Below, in pieces: positions 53,278 through 62,574 of a stretch of DNA of 64,000 nt (positions within the stretch are counted from its first letter, which is position 1; the number at the start of each line of letters is the position of its first letter). Source of the stretch: an uncultured Selenomonadales bacterium. Its GTDB lineage: Bacteria; Bacillota; Negativicutes; Selenomonadales; Selenomonadaceae. The translations under genes and the position numbers were made by a program. The notes under the pieces were generated by a model. That model was not told the origin of the DNA and searched no databases. It was given only the letters and a program-made list of their open reading frames with translations. Location of the stretch: NCBI GenBank assembly GCA_937901445.1, contig CALDHY010000022.1, positions 1-64,000 of the forward strand, read 5' to 3'.

Positions 53278-54440
53278 ATTGGAGCGAAAAACTTTCAAAT
53301 TCTGTACAGTCAATCGCGCCTTCAGGTATCAGAAAATTTTTTGACATTGCCGCGCAAATGCAGGACGTTATTTCTTTGGGTGTGGGCGAGCCGGATTTTG
53401 TAACGCCGTGGACAATTCGTGAAAGTTGCGTTTACGGCTTGGAGCGCGGCTATACAAGCTACACTGCCAATCGCGGTATGCCGGAACTTCGCGCAGAAAT
53501 TGCCAATCACTTCAAAAAACGCTACAACTTAGAATACAACAGCGATAAAGAAATTTTGGTAACCGTCGGCGTAAGTGAGGCAATGGATTTAGCAATTAGG
53601 GCGGTTACTAACCCCGGCGATGAAATTTTAATTCCGGAGCCTTGCTATGTTTCCTATCAAGCTTGTACAACTTTAGCGGGAGGCGTGCCTGTTTCTGTAC
53701 CGGCAAAAATTGAAAATGAATTCAGAATCACGCCTGAAGAATTGGAACCGTACGTTACGCCCAAAACTAAAATTTTGTTGATAGGTTATCCCAATAATCC
53801 TACCGGCGCAATTATGGAGCGCGACGATTTATTAAAAATTGCGGAATTTGCCGAAAAGCACGATTTAATAATTATCAGCGATGAAATTTACGGCGACTTG
53901 ACTTATAACGGCGTTCATGAATGTTTTGCCGCGTTGCCGAAAATGAAAGACCGTACAATTTTATTGAACGGCTTCAGCAAGGCTTATGCAATGACCGGCT
54001 GGCGAATCGGTTACGCGCTCGGCAATGCAGATTTTATCGGCGCAATGACTAAGATACACCAATATACTATGCTTTGCGCTCCAATAACCGCGCAGGTTGC
54101 TGCGGTTGAGGCTTTACGTCATGGCGAAAAATATATGAAAAAAATGGTTGCCGAATATGACAGGCGCAGAAAATTAATTTATGACGGCTTTAAACAAATG
54201 GGGCTTGAAAGTTTTGAGCCGCGCGGCGCGTTTTACATTTTCCCGAATATCACTTCAAGCGGCTTGACTGCCGAAGAATTCGCCGAAAAATTAATAATGG
54301 CTGAACACGTTGCACTTGTACCGGGTACGGCGTTTGGAAAATCCGGCGCGGGTCATGTTCGTTGCTCCTATGCTACAAGCATTGAAAAAATTTCTGAAGC
54401 GTTAAATCGTATCGAACATTTTTTGAGCAAGCATTTATAA
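53274..54440 (+). CDS. Class I/II PLP aminotransferase
   Basis: A 388-residue fold-type I aminotransferase: SLGVGEPDFVTPW, YTSYTANRGMPELRAEIANHF, GYPNNPTGA, ISDEIYGDLTYN and the PLP-lysine region GFSKAYAMTGWRIGYALG. It belongs to the aspartate/aromatic aminotransferase group, which moves amino groups between amino and 2-oxo acids. The specific substrate is open, although with iorAB in the genome an aromatic substrate would fit. Start GTG overlaps the lrp stop. Confidence 0.9.
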   Translation: MNWSEKLSNSVQSIAPSGIRKFFDIAAQMQDVISLGVGEPDFVTPWTIRESCVYGLERGYTSYTANRGMPELRAEIANHFKKRYNLEYNSDKEILVTVGVSEAMDLAIRAVTNPGDEILIPEPCYVSYQACTTLAGGVPVSVPAKIENEFRITPEELEPYVTPKTKILLIGYPNNPTGAIMERDDLLKIAEFAEKHDLIIISDEIYGDLTYNGVHECFAALPKMKDRTILLNGFSKAYAMTGWRIGYALGNADFIGAMTKIHQYTMLCAPITAQVAAVEALRHGEKYMKKMVAEYDRRRKLIYDGFKQMGLESFEPRGAFYIFPNITSSGLTAEEFAEKLIMAEHVALVPGTAFGKSGAGHVRCSYATSIEKISEALNRIEHFLSKHL

Positions 54441-54524
54441 AAATTCGATTTAAGCCGCCTTCAAAAACTTTTTTAATATCTTTGTACCAATGAACGTCAA
54501 AAATCAATTCTGGGGGCAATTCTG

Positions 54525-54543
54525 CGCCTCTGGAGGCGTTTTT
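54525..54543 (+). terminator. Terminator after the lrp-aminotransferase operon
   Basis: CGCCT-CTGG-AGGCG followed by TTTTTAT. Confidence 0.7.
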
Positions 54544-54610
54544 ATAATCAATTTCTGTAAATCTTGAATAAATAAATTTCGATAAAATTTTTGGCAAGGA
54601 GGGTTTCACT

Positions 54611-55720
54611 ATGTTTAATAAGCTGTCAAAAAAAATCACGGCAGGCGTAACGGCGGCTGCACTCGGTGTTTCGCTGGTATTTGCCGCGCCTGCACCGGCT
54701 GAAGCTATAAGCGTTGGTGATGTTGTCGGTATTGGTGCAACAGTTTATTCGGCAAGTCAAGCTTACAATGAAATTAACAAACAAGTTAAAACTTTTAACG
54801 AAACTGAAGAAGGACGCACCGCGCTTTATCAAAAATTTCAGGAAGAATACGGCGTAAATACAGATTATGAAATTAATGAACGTATGGACAGAATCATGAC
54901 GAATTTAACCAGTGCCGTCGGGCAAATTGATCCTTCGATTTACGATAAACCCTACAAATATTTTGTTTCAAATGATGAAACTTTGAACGCCGCCTGCTCT
55001 TATGGACACGTTATGATGGTAAATGTCGGAACGTTTAACCTTTTGGCAACTGACGACGAAATAGCGGCGGTTGTAGGACACGAAATGGGACACGGGCAAA
55101 AAGACCACCTCGCTAAAGGCAACAAGAAAACTTTAAATAAAATGGTTGTCGCGCAGATTGGCTCGGATGCCGTTGGTGGCAACGCAATCAGTAACGCACT
55201 CATTGCAGTTACTGTCAATAATTCTATCGAACACGGCAATAAAAAACAGGAAACTGAAGCTGATAATTTGGGCTGGGAATATATGCTCCATACAGATTAT
55301 AACATTGGAGCAACTGCCGCCGTTATGCAAAGACTTTCTGAACTTTACGGCGGCGCAAAAAGAAATAAAATGGAAGCAATATTAAAACCTTCCAACCATC
55401 CGAATACTGACGCACGCCGCGACAATTATGTAAAAAAACTTTATGAATACAGCGGCAAACATGCTACAGCTAAAAATGGCGTTGTTACGATTAACGGCAA
55501 AACTTTTACAACCGTTGCCGCCGCAAATTCTATGTCTTCAGCTGAACGCTCGTATTTTGTTTTGGGAAATTTGGCAAAGGCTTACCATAACGGCAAAAAC
55601 GCCGCAACCGCTACAGTTTACAACGGCACGGTTTATCTTGATGATCAAGCGATTATTACACCTGCTGACGGTGATGAAGACGCCTACACTTTAGCTGAAA
55701 GATTAAATTCAATCAAATAG
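54611..55720 (+). CDS. Exported M48-family zinc metalloprotease
   Basis: A 369-residue secreted protein. Signal peptide with hydrophobic core VTAAALGVSLVFAAPAPAEA; catalytic AAVVGHEMGHGQKDH (HExxH near residue 156) and downstream ETEADNLGWEYM for the third zinc ligand. It resembles periplasmic M48 proteases such as BepA/YfgC or LoiP without membrane spans or TPRs. AAGGAGG precedes the ATG. The tannase-like gene follows after 12 bases, so both exported enzymes are co-expressed. Confidence 0.88.
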   Translation: MFNKLSKKITAGVTAAALGVSLVFAAPAPAEAISVGDVVGIGATVYSASQAYNEINKQVKTFNETEEGRTALYQKFQEEYGVNTDYEINERMDRIMTNLTSAVGQIDPSIYDKPYKYFVSNDETLNAACSYGHVMMVNVGTFNLLATDDEIAAVVGHEMGHGQKDHLAKGNKKTLNKMVVAQIGSDAVGGNAISNALIAVTVNNSIEHGNKKQETEADNLGWEYMLHTDYNIGATAAVMQRLSELYGGAKRNKMEAILKPSNHPNTDARRDNYVKKLYEYSGKHATAKNGVVTINGKTFTTVAAANSMSSAERSYFVLGNLAKAYHNGKNAATATVYNGTVYLDDQAIITPADGDEDAYTLAERLNSIK

Positions 55721-55732
55721 GAGGCAAATTTT

Positions 55733-57310
55733 ATGCGGAAAAAATTTTTGACAAAGACACTTGCAGCTTTTATCGGCGTCGGAGTTTTTACCGCGTCCGT
55801 TCCTGTAAATCTTAATCATTGCGAGGCTGAAATAAAATTGATTGCTCAAGAATCACTTGCTAAAGAATACGATTTAAATTTTGACGCTTCAAAGGGCGTT
55901 GAAAAAACTTTGACATATGAAGGCAGAGAAATTAAATTTATCGCCTATGAAAATATTGTTTACGTCAGCAAGCCAAAAAATGTTGCCGCGCAGTCTTTAA
56001 GTATTTATATTCCGGCAGAATATTTGAGCGGCGGCACGATTAACGGTTACACGGCGAAAACCGCGCCAATTTTTATGCCTAACGGCGTCGGCGGCTATAT
56101 GCCCGGCGAAATTAAACCGCCTGCCGAAAATGACAGAATGAGCGGCGGTCCGAACGCGGCACTTGTTGCACTTTCACGCGGCTTGGTTGTCGTAAGCCCT
56201 GCAATTCGCGGGCGTACAACCGTAACTGACGGCGAATACGTAGGAAAAGCTCCCGCGCTGATTGTTGACTACAAAGCGGCTGTTCGTTATCTGCGCCACA
56301 ATAAAAATAAACTGCCTGCCGGTGATACTGAAAAAATTATTTCCAATGGAACTTCAGCGGGCGGCGCGCTTTCTGCAGCGTTGGGAAGTATGGGCAATGC
56401 TGCGGAATTTGCGCCTTACCTTTCAGAAATTGGCGCGGCGGTTGAACGCGATGATATTTTTGCTGCAAGTGTTTACTGCCCAATTACCAACCTTGACAAC
56501 GCAGATAAAGCCTACGAGTGGATTTTTCACGGCGAAAATAAATATTATCAGGCAATGTGGCAACTTCAAGATATAGCGGCAAGACGCGGCGAAAAGGTTA
56601 CAGTTGACGCAGACGCCGCAAATAATCCTACAGCGTCAAGTACCGCCGTTGAAATGACGAAAGACGAAATTGCAATTTCTAAAATTTTGCGCGACGCTTT
56701 TCCGGCGTATGTCAACAGTTTAAATCTGCGCGACGAAACAGGAAAACTTTTGACGCTGGATAAAAAAGGCAACGGCACTTTCAAAGATTATATCAAGCGC
56801 AAATACATTGAATCCGCGCAGGACGCACTTGACAGAGGCACAGATTTAAGCGGCGTTAATTGGGTAAAAATTAAAAACGGTGAAGTTGTTGACGTTGACT
56901 TGAAAAAATATCCTGCCGCCGCAACTCGTATGAAAGCCGCACCCGCCTTCGACAAACCGGATTTAAGCTCCGCCGAAAATGACGAATTCGGCACTACAAA
57001 TAATTCGCCGCGTCATTTTAATGAAATTGTGCAAAAAAATTCCGGCGGCGCAATGGCTGACTCTGAATTGATTAACATTATGAATCCAATGAATTTTATC
57101 GGTCGCGCAGATGTCAAAGTTGCTCAACATTTCAGAATAAGACACGGCGCAGTTGACAGGGATACTGCGCTGGCAATTCCGGCGATTCTTGCACTGAAAC
57201 TTCAAAACAACGGCGTTGACGTAGATTTTTTCAGCCCGTGGGGACGCAGACACAGCGGCGATTATGATTTAGATTTACTTTTTGATTGGATTGATTCAAT
57301 TTGTAAATAG
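55733..57310 (+). CDS. Exported alpha/beta hydrolase, subtype B tannase family
   Basis: A 525-residue secreted esterase: signal peptide (KFLTKTLAAFIGVGVFTASV), the nucleophile elbow NGTSAGGALSAAL (about residues 202-214), a long lid-like insert in the middle, then FRIRHGAVDRDTALAIP and the catalytic-histidine block WGRRHSGDYDLDLLFDW. These blocks match bacterial tannases that hydrolyse galloyl esters (Ser-Asp-His triad). Activity on plant tannins would fit a gut or rumen organism, but other aromatic esters are possible. Preceded by AGGAGG; ends just before a type B array. Confidence 0.83.
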   Translation: MRKKFLTKTLAAFIGVGVFTASVPVNLNHCEAEIKLIAQESLAKEYDLNFDASKGVEKTLTYEGREIKFIAYENIVYVSKPKNVAAQSLSIYIPAEYLSGGTINGYTAKTAPIFMPNGVGGYMPGEIKPPAENDRMSGGPNAALVALSRGLVVVSPAIRGRTTVTDGEYVGKAPALIVDYKAAVRYLRHNKNKLPAGDTEKIISNGTSAGGALSAALGSMGNAAEFAPYLSEIGAAVERDDIFAASVYCPITNLDNADKAYEWIFHGENKYYQAMWQLQDIAARRGEKVTVDADAANNPTASSTAVEMTKDEIAISKILRDAFPAYVNSLNLRDETGKLLTLDKKGNGTFKDYIKRKYIESAQDALDRGTDLSGVNWVKIKNGEVVDVDLKKYPAAATRMKAAPAFDKPDLSSAENDEFGTTNNSPRHFNEIVQKNSGGAMADSELINIMNPMNFIGRADVKVAQHFRIRHGAVDRDTALAIPAILALKLQNNGVDVDFFSPWGRRHSGDYDLDLLFDWIDSICK

Positions 57311-57314
57311 TTTT

Positions 57315-57384
57315 GTAGTGTGGTGGTGTTGTAGTGGTGTAGTAAAAACTATCACACTATCGCACTACCCAACTACCACACTAC
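57315..57384. repeat. Type B inverted array (8-nt unit), copy 5
   Basis: Left arm GTAGTGTGGTGGTGTTGTAG with TGGTGTAGT, loop AGTAAAAACTAT, right arm CACACTATCGCACTACCC and AACTACCACACTAC. The loop is the same as in copies 2 and 3. It directly abuts the TPP riboswitch. Confidence 0.88.
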
Positions 57385-57467
57385 AAGGGGAGCTGGTAAA
57401 CCGGTTGAGAGGAAGTTGTGAACTTCGACCCGTGAACCTGATTCGGATAATGCCGACGTAGGAATTT
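57384..57467 (+). promoter_or_regulatory. TPP riboswitch (THI element)
   Basis: The aptamer shows GGGGAGC...GGTTGAGAGG, then ACCCGTGAACCTGATTCGG and ATAATGCCGACGTAGGAA, the conserved thi-box core (CUGAGA-like, ACCUGAU and GGAUAAUGCC...CGUAGGAA). It binds thiamine diphosphate and precedes a thiamine transporter gene. Confidence 0.94.
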
Positions 57468-57480
57468 TAACAATAAAAAT

Positions 57481-57520
57481 GGAGAAAATTTCCGCGTGGA
57501 AGTTTTCTCCTAATTTTTTT
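57481..57520 (+). terminator. Terminator of the TPP riboswitch expression platform
   Basis: GGAGAAAATTTCC (57481-57493) pairs with GGAAGTTTTCTCC (57498-57510), then TAATTTTTTT. It would form when thiamine diphosphate is bound and stop transcription before thiT. Confidence 0.88.
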
Positions 57521-57532
57521 GGAGGGATTAAA

Positions 57533-58150
57533 TTGTTGGAAAATGTATTGACGATTTTACAAAGTCCGAGCGCGTCATTTGCACTTTTGGGCGTGCTGAT
57601 TTTAATTTTTTTTGGCTTGTATCTTAGAAAAATAAAACTTACAACGCGCACTTTGATAAATATTTCGCTGATGCTTGCACTTTCAATTTTACTGCACCAA
57701 TTCAAGCTGTACCATTTCCCGCAAGGCGGCGCGGTAACTTTGGGCGGCTTAGTACCGTTGCTTTTAATTTCGTTCAGGTACGGCGCGGGCGTCGGAACTT
57801 TGGCAGGATTTGTTTTCGGCTTGATAACGATAATTCAAGACCCGTTCATTTTGCATCCGATACAAGTTTTGTTCGATTATCCTTTACCTTACATGGCAGT
57901 TGGATTGGCAGGAATTTTCAAAGATAAAATTTTTTTTGGAACAATTTTGGCGTTCGTCGGAAAGTTTACCTGTCATTTTATATCAGGCGTGGTATTTTTT
58001 GCGTCATACGCGCCGGAAGGAACTTCAGCAATAATTTATTCATTGACAGTCAACGCTTCGCTGATTGTCCCTGAAATGTTAATTTGCCTTGCGATTTTAA
58101 AATTTTTGCCGGTACAAAGATTGTTATCAGCCATTGACAGAAATAATTAA
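57533..58150 (+). CDS. thiT: Energy-coupled thiamine transporter ThiT
   Basis: A 205-residue membrane protein with about six hydrophobic spans: FALLGVLILIFFGLYL, INISLMLALSILLH, GGAVTLGGLVPLLLISFRYG, GVGTLAGFVFGLITII, and further segments. YPLPYMAVGLAGIF and GKFTCHFISGVVFF are typical of ThiT S-components, which bind thiamine with high affinity and use the shared ECF module encoded elsewhere. The TPP riboswitch upstream confirms the substrate. Start TTG 57533 behind GGAGG. It overlaps the convergent ATPase gene by four bases. Confidence 0.92.
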   Translation: MLENVLTILQSPSASFALLGVLILIFFGLYLRKIKLTTRTLINISLMLALSILLHQFKLYHFPQGGAVTLGGLVPLLLISFRYGAGVGTLAGFVFGLITIIQDPFILHPIQVLFDYPLPYMAVGLAGIFKDKIFFGTILAFVGKFTCHFISGVVFFASYAPEGTSAIIYSLTVNASLIVPEMLICLAILKFLPVQRLLSAIDRNN

Positions 58151-60021
58151 ACTTTCAAAGCGCGCAATGCATTTAACACGGCAATTACCATAACGCCAAC
58201 ATCTGCAAAAATCGCAAACCACATATTGGCAATGCCGACCGCGCCGAGTATCAAGCACAAAAATTTTATCCCTATCGCAAAATAAATATTTTCCTTGACG
58301 ATTGACAAAGTTTTTTTCGCAATTCTAATAGCCGTGTAAATTTTAAGCGGGTCGTCGTCCATTAAAACAACGTCCGCCGCTTCAATCGCCGCATCTGCGC
58401 CCATTGCGCCCATTGCAATTCCAATATCTGCGCGAGCCAATACCGGCGCGTCGTTAATCCCATCGCCTACAAATGCAACTGCAAAACTTTTTTCAGCCAA
58501 AATTTTTTCAAGGTGTTCAACTTTTTGTGCAGGTAAAAGCCCGCCGGAAAATTCTTTAATTCCCAAATCGCCGGCAATTTTTTCGGCGACTTTTTTTATA
58601 TCGCCGGTAAGCATTACAATTCTATTGACGCCAATTTCATAAAGTTTTTCAATCGCTTTTTTTGAATGAGGCTTGAGTTTGTCAGCAACGATAATATGTC
58701 CCGCGTATTCGCCATTTACAGCAACGTGAATTATCGTACCAATTTTTGTACAGGGTTTCCACGCCGCGCCGATTTTTTCCATTAATTTTTCGTTGCCGAC
58801 GTGAATAACATTGCCGTTGACTTCTGCGCGAATACCTAAGCCCGCCAATTCTTCGACGTTTTCAACCGTGCAACCGTCATTTTCATTGGGATAAGCTTTT
58901 CTAAGTGAAACTGCTATTGGATGACTGGAATATTTTTCGACGTGCGCCGAATAGTGCAAAAGTTGCCGCGCCTCCGTAGGATTTTCTGAAATGCAATTCG
59001 TACTGATTGGGTGTACCGCGTCAACTTCAAAAATTCCCCGCGTCAAAGTGCCGGTTTTATCCATTACAACGGTATGAACTTTTGAAAGTGTCTCCAAAAA
59101 ATTTGAGCCCTTAACTAAAACACCTGCGCGACTTGCGCCGCCCAATCCCGCAAAAAATGTTAAAGGTATGCTGATAACCAACGCGCACGGACAACTGATA
59201 ACAAGGAAAATTAACGCACGGTAAAGCCACGTTTCAAAATCGCCCGTAACGATTGAAGGAATTACAGCCAACGCCGCCGCACTGCCTACAACTGCAGGCG
59301 TGTAAATCTTTGCAAACTTCGTAATAAAATTTTCAGACTTAGATTTTCTGGAGCTTGCATTTTCCACCAAATCTAAAATCTTTGACGCGGTAGAATCGCC
59401 GAAAAGTTTTGTAGTTTGAACTTTCAAAACGCCGTTGATATTGATACAGCCGCTTATAACTTCATCGCCGATTGAAACATTGCGCGGCAAACTTTCGCCG
59501 GTAAGCGCGCTTGTATTCAATGTAGAATTGCCCTCAATTATTACGCCGTCAATAGGAATTTTTTCGCCGGGCTGAATAATTATCGTTGTTCCAATTTCCA
59601 CTTCGTCCGGGTCAATTTGTTCAATCTTGCCGAGATTTTCAACGTTAGCATAATCAGGGCGAATATCCATTAAATCAGAAATATTTTGGCGACTTTTACC
59701 AATGGCGTAACTTTGAAACCATTCGCCAATTTGATAAAAAAGCATAACGGCAACCGCCTCTAAATAATCGCCGCTGCCGCTGTAAATCGCCAAAACTATT
59801 GCGCCGACCGTTGCCAACGCCATTAAAAAATTTTCGTCAAGTGCCTGTAAATTTTTTATACCTTTCGCCGCTTTTATTAAAATATCGTAGCCGACGATTA
59901 AATAAGGTATCATATACAGGCAAAAACGCGCCGCGCCTTCAACTTCGACGAATTGTAAAATTATCATTAAGATTGACGCGGTTATTATTCTGATTAAATT
60001 TTTTCTTTGTTTTCTGTTCAT
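58147..60021 (-). CDS. P1B-type heavy-metal ATPase (Zn/Cd exporter-like)
   Basis: A 624-residue P-type ATPase without an N-terminal metal-binding domain. ALTGESLP (actuator), SCPCALVISIP (ion-site CPC), the phosphorylation motif DKTGTLT, SSHPIAVS and GDGINDAPVLARADIGIAMG are all present. CPC with a late lysine-containing helix (GIKFLCLILG) suits Zn2+/Cd2+/Pb2+ exporters. The separate HMA protein at the head of the same operon probably replaces the missing domain. It starts inside the YitT gene end. Confidence 0.92.
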   Translation of the reverse strand: MNRKQRKNLIRIITASILMIILQFVEVEGAARFCLYMIPYLIVGYDILIKAAKGIKNLQALDENFLMALATVGAIVLAIYSGSGDYLEAVAVMLFYQIGEWFQSYAIGKSRQNISDLMDIRPDYANVENLGKIEQIDPDEVEIGTTIIIQPGEKIPIDGVIIEGNSTLNTSALTGESLPRNVSIGDEVISGCININGVLKVQTTKLFGDSTASKILDLVENASSRKSKSENFITKFAKIYTPAVVGSAAALAVIPSIVTGDFETWLYRALIFLVISCPCALVISIPLTFFAGLGGASRAGVLVKGSNFLETLSKVHTVVMDKTGTLTRGIFEVDAVHPISTNCISENPTEARQLLHYSAHVEKYSSHPIAVSLRKAYPNENDGCTVENVEELAGLGIRAEVNGNVIHVGNEKLMEKIGAAWKPCTKIGTIIHVAVNGEYAGHIIVADKLKPHSKKAIEKLYEIGVNRIVMLTGDIKKVAEKIAGDLGIKEFSGGLLPAQKVEHLEKILAEKSFAVAFVGDGINDAPVLARADIGIAMGAMGADAAIEAADVVLMDDDPLKIYTAIRIAKKTLSIVKENIYFAIGIKFLCLILGAVGIANMWFAIFADVGVMVIAVLNALRALKV

Positions 60022-60911
60022 TTAGACCCCTTCTTAATAATATCTGAAACGTCCTGCAAGGAAATAAAAGCATTCTTGTCAATTTCATAAACCAAAACTT
60101 TCAGCCGGTTAATTTGGAAATGGTTTATGATAAAGTAAATAATTTGCTTTTCTTCCTTCGAGTAGCCGCCAATAGCATTGACAATCGTACCGCTTGATTG
60201 AAAATGTTCAGAAATTGCGTCTGTAATTTCATCTGCCTTAGTGGTAACAATCATTGCGCATTTTGAGCGGTCAAGCCCTTCAACTACAAAATCTACAGTT
60301 TGAGAGCCGATATAGTAAGTTAAAATAGAATACAGCGGCAAAATCCAACTGTTAATAATTATCCCGCAAACGATATATAAAATCGTGTCGAAAATCATAA
60401 CGAATGAGCCGAGCGAAAGTCCCAAGCCCTTTGCAAAAATTACCGACAAAACGTCTATACCATCAATCGCCCCGCCAAAACGAATTGTCATACCGCTGCC
60501 AATTCCCGAAAGTACACCACCGAAAATTGCGCAAAGTAATAAATCTGTACCGGCAAACGGCGATTCAGGCACTGTATCAACCGGAAAAAAATTTGGAATA
60601 ATTCCCGATACTACCGAATAAACCACAACGGCGAAAATTGAATAAAAAGTAAAAGCCATTCCCTGTTTCTTCAAGCCGAACATAAAAATAGGTACGTTGA
60701 AAATTACAAGGAATAGCGAAAGTGTCAATTCCGGCGGCGTTATCTGATTCAACAACATTGAAACGCCGGAAATTCCGCTGTCATAAAGTTTCACGGGGTA
60801 CAGAAAAAGCATAACGCCGCAAGCGTTGATTGTACCGGCGATTAACAAAAATACAAAATTTTTAAAGTGAATTTCTTTTAAACTTTTGAGAGCTTTATAT
60901 TTCAGACTCAT
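60018..60911 (-). CDS. YitT-family membrane protein (DUF161/DUF2179)
   Basis: A 297-residue protein: about five or six spans up to residue 200 (FVFLLIAGTINACGVMLFLY, GGVLSGIGSGMTIRFGGAID, and others), then a soluble DUF2179 domain (MIVTTKADEITDAISEHF, YSKEEKQIIYFIINHFQINR). The function of YitT proteins is not established. It overlaps both neighbours by four bases and so is translated in step with the LRR gene and the ATPase. Confidence 0.87.
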   Translation of the reverse strand: MSLKYKALKSLKEIHFKNFVFLLIAGTINACGVMLFLYPVKLYDSGISGVSMLLNQITPPELTLSLFLVIFNVPIFMFGLKKQGMAFTFYSIFAVVVYSVVSGIIPNFFPVDTVPESPFAGTDLLLCAIFGGVLSGIGSGMTIRFGGAIDGIDVLSVIFAKGLGLSLGSFVMIFDTILYIVCGIIINSWILPLYSILTYYIGSQTVDFVVEGLDRSKCAMIVTTKADEITDAISEHFQSSGTIVNAIGGYSKEEKQIIYFIINHFQINRLKVLVYEIDKNAFISLQDVSDIIKKGSK

Positions 60912-62560
60912 AATTTGTGAGCGGTTACGCCTCCTTCATCAAGTGTATAAAAAATTGGCGCAGAATTATTTGTTACGTACCAAATAACTTTGCCGTTAAA
61001 AACAATCGGTTGACAATCTGAAAGTTGCCCGTCAGCAATTTGCATAGCTTGTACGCCGTTATCGTCGTATTTTGCATAAACTATTTTATCTGTTGGCGAA
61101 AAATACTTCCCGTCAAATTTTGTTACGTTGCAGATAATGTAGCCGCCGTTCAAATTTTGAGAAACTACAAAAGGTACGCCGTAACTGAAATTTTTGGCAG
61201 GGTGTGTAAATTTTGCGGTTTTTGTACCGGCTTTACTGAAATTATTTTTTGACGTGAAACTTACAAAAAGTTCCCGCTGTTTTACAACGCCCCAGAAATC
61301 GTCAGAATTGCCTCCTACGCCGTCGTAAGTGTACGCCGTGATATAATTACCGTTTGTTTCGGCAAGCCCGCCCAGAGCGGCTCCTGTGGCGTTATCGCCG
61401 TGTTGCCCCGCAATTTGTAAAACTTCAACATTTTGACTGCCGCGAATTAAAACACCTGCGCGCGGGTAGGCGTCGCCGTGATCAAAGTACACAACACTAT
61501 TTTTGCTGTCAACCAAAACAAACTGATTGAAAGAGTGGCTGACGTAGCCTGTACTGATATTTGAAACGGCGTAATTAATATCTGAAACTTTCATTGATGC
61601 TTCATTGATTGAAATTGACATATTCGCCTGATGATTCAAGCCGTCGGGCGTTCGATACATTTTGTGTCCCGTGTGAATGTAAAGCGTGCCGTTACTTTCT
61701 GCGCAACGAACGGTGGCGGCGTCAAAGGGAGTATTTGTATTTGCGCCGGAAATTTTTGCCGCGTCAATGAAGTTAAAATTTTTATCGTACTTTGACACTC
61801 GAATAACTTCAACGTTATTGGATTCTGAAGGATTGGCTTTGCCGGTGATTATGAAGTTGAAATTTTTTCCGGCGTAAAATCCGCCCCAAATTTCAAAGTC
61901 TAAATTCAGATTTTGCGAAGAAATTAATTTAAAATCCGGCGAATATTTTTCGACAAGAATTTTGCCGCTGATATTTTCGACTCTTACCAAATTTCCGCCG
62001 TCAACGTACAAGAAAGAATTAACAGGCTTAGCCCAACGGTTGTATTCGTTTTCGTTAATATTTTTACTGGCTACTAAAACTTTACCTGCCGCGTCAACGC
62101 TGTTTAAATTTTTCAGCTTGTTACAATCTTTAAAAACGTTATCGCCCAATTTGGCACTTGCCGGAAAAGTTACACTTTCCAAATTGGTACAGCCAATAAA
62201 AGCTTGACTGCCGATATAATTTACACTGTTACTCAAAACAACCTCGCGCAGATTTTGGCAATTTGCAAATGCATGACTGCCAACATTGGTAACGCCGTCC
62301 TGCACGATAATTTTTTTTACATTTTCAATAACATCTTGCCACGGCGGAATATAAAACCAGCCATACTGCGCATTGCTTTTATCTTCAATCAGATAATCCG
62401 TCATTTTGCCGCGCCCGCTGATTGTCAAAGTGCCGTTATCTTCAAGCATCCACTTGACGCCGTCGCCGCAGTTGCCGCTTTTAACAATTTCTGCCGCGCA
62501 AATATTCTGAAGTAAAAAAATTGTACAGAGCAACGCCGTCAAAAAGATTTTCCTAAGCAT
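60908..62560 (-). CDS. Secreted protein with BspA-type leucine-rich repeats and a beta-propeller-like C-terminal part
   Basis: A 550-residue exported protein: signal peptide MLRKIFLTALLCTIFLLQNI, GVKWMLEDNGTLTISGRGKM and two to three LRR_5 units (VTNVGSHAFANCQNLREVVL, VNYIGSQAFIGCTNLESVTF) up to residue 160. The remaining 390 residues contain repeated beta-blade-like segments (KYDKNFNFIDAAKISG, GVVKQRELFVSFTSKN). BspA repeats are common in surface proteins of host-associated microbes. Its place inside a metal-export operon is unexpected; stop and start overlap with the YitT gene. Confidence 0.8.
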   Translation of the reverse strand: MLRKIFLTALLCTIFLLQNICAAEIVKSGNCGDGVKWMLEDNGTLTISGRGKMTDYLIEDKSNAQYGWFYIPPWQDVIENVKKIIVQDGVTNVGSHAFANCQNLREVVLSNSVNYIGSQAFIGCTNLESVTFPASAKLGDNVFKDCNKLKNLNSVDAAGKVLVASKNINENEYNRWAKPVNSFLYVDGGNLVRVENISGKILVEKYSPDFKLISSQNLNLDFEIWGGFYAGKNFNFIITGKANPSESNNVEVIRVSKYDKNFNFIDAAKISGANTNTPFDAATVRCAESNGTLYIHTGHKMYRTPDGLNHQANMSISINEASMKVSDINYAVSNISTGYVSHSFNQFVLVDSKNSVVYFDHGDAYPRAGVLIRGSQNVEVLQIAGQHGDNATGAALGGLAETNGNYITAYTYDGVGGNSDDFWGVVKQRELFVSFTSKNNFSKAGTKTAKFTHPAKNFSYGVPFVVSQNLNGGYIICNVTKFDGKYFSPTDKIVYAKYDDNGVQAMQIADGQLSDCQPIVFNGKVIWYVTNNSAPIFYTLDEGGVTAHKL

Positions 62561-62574
62561 AAAAATTTACCTCC

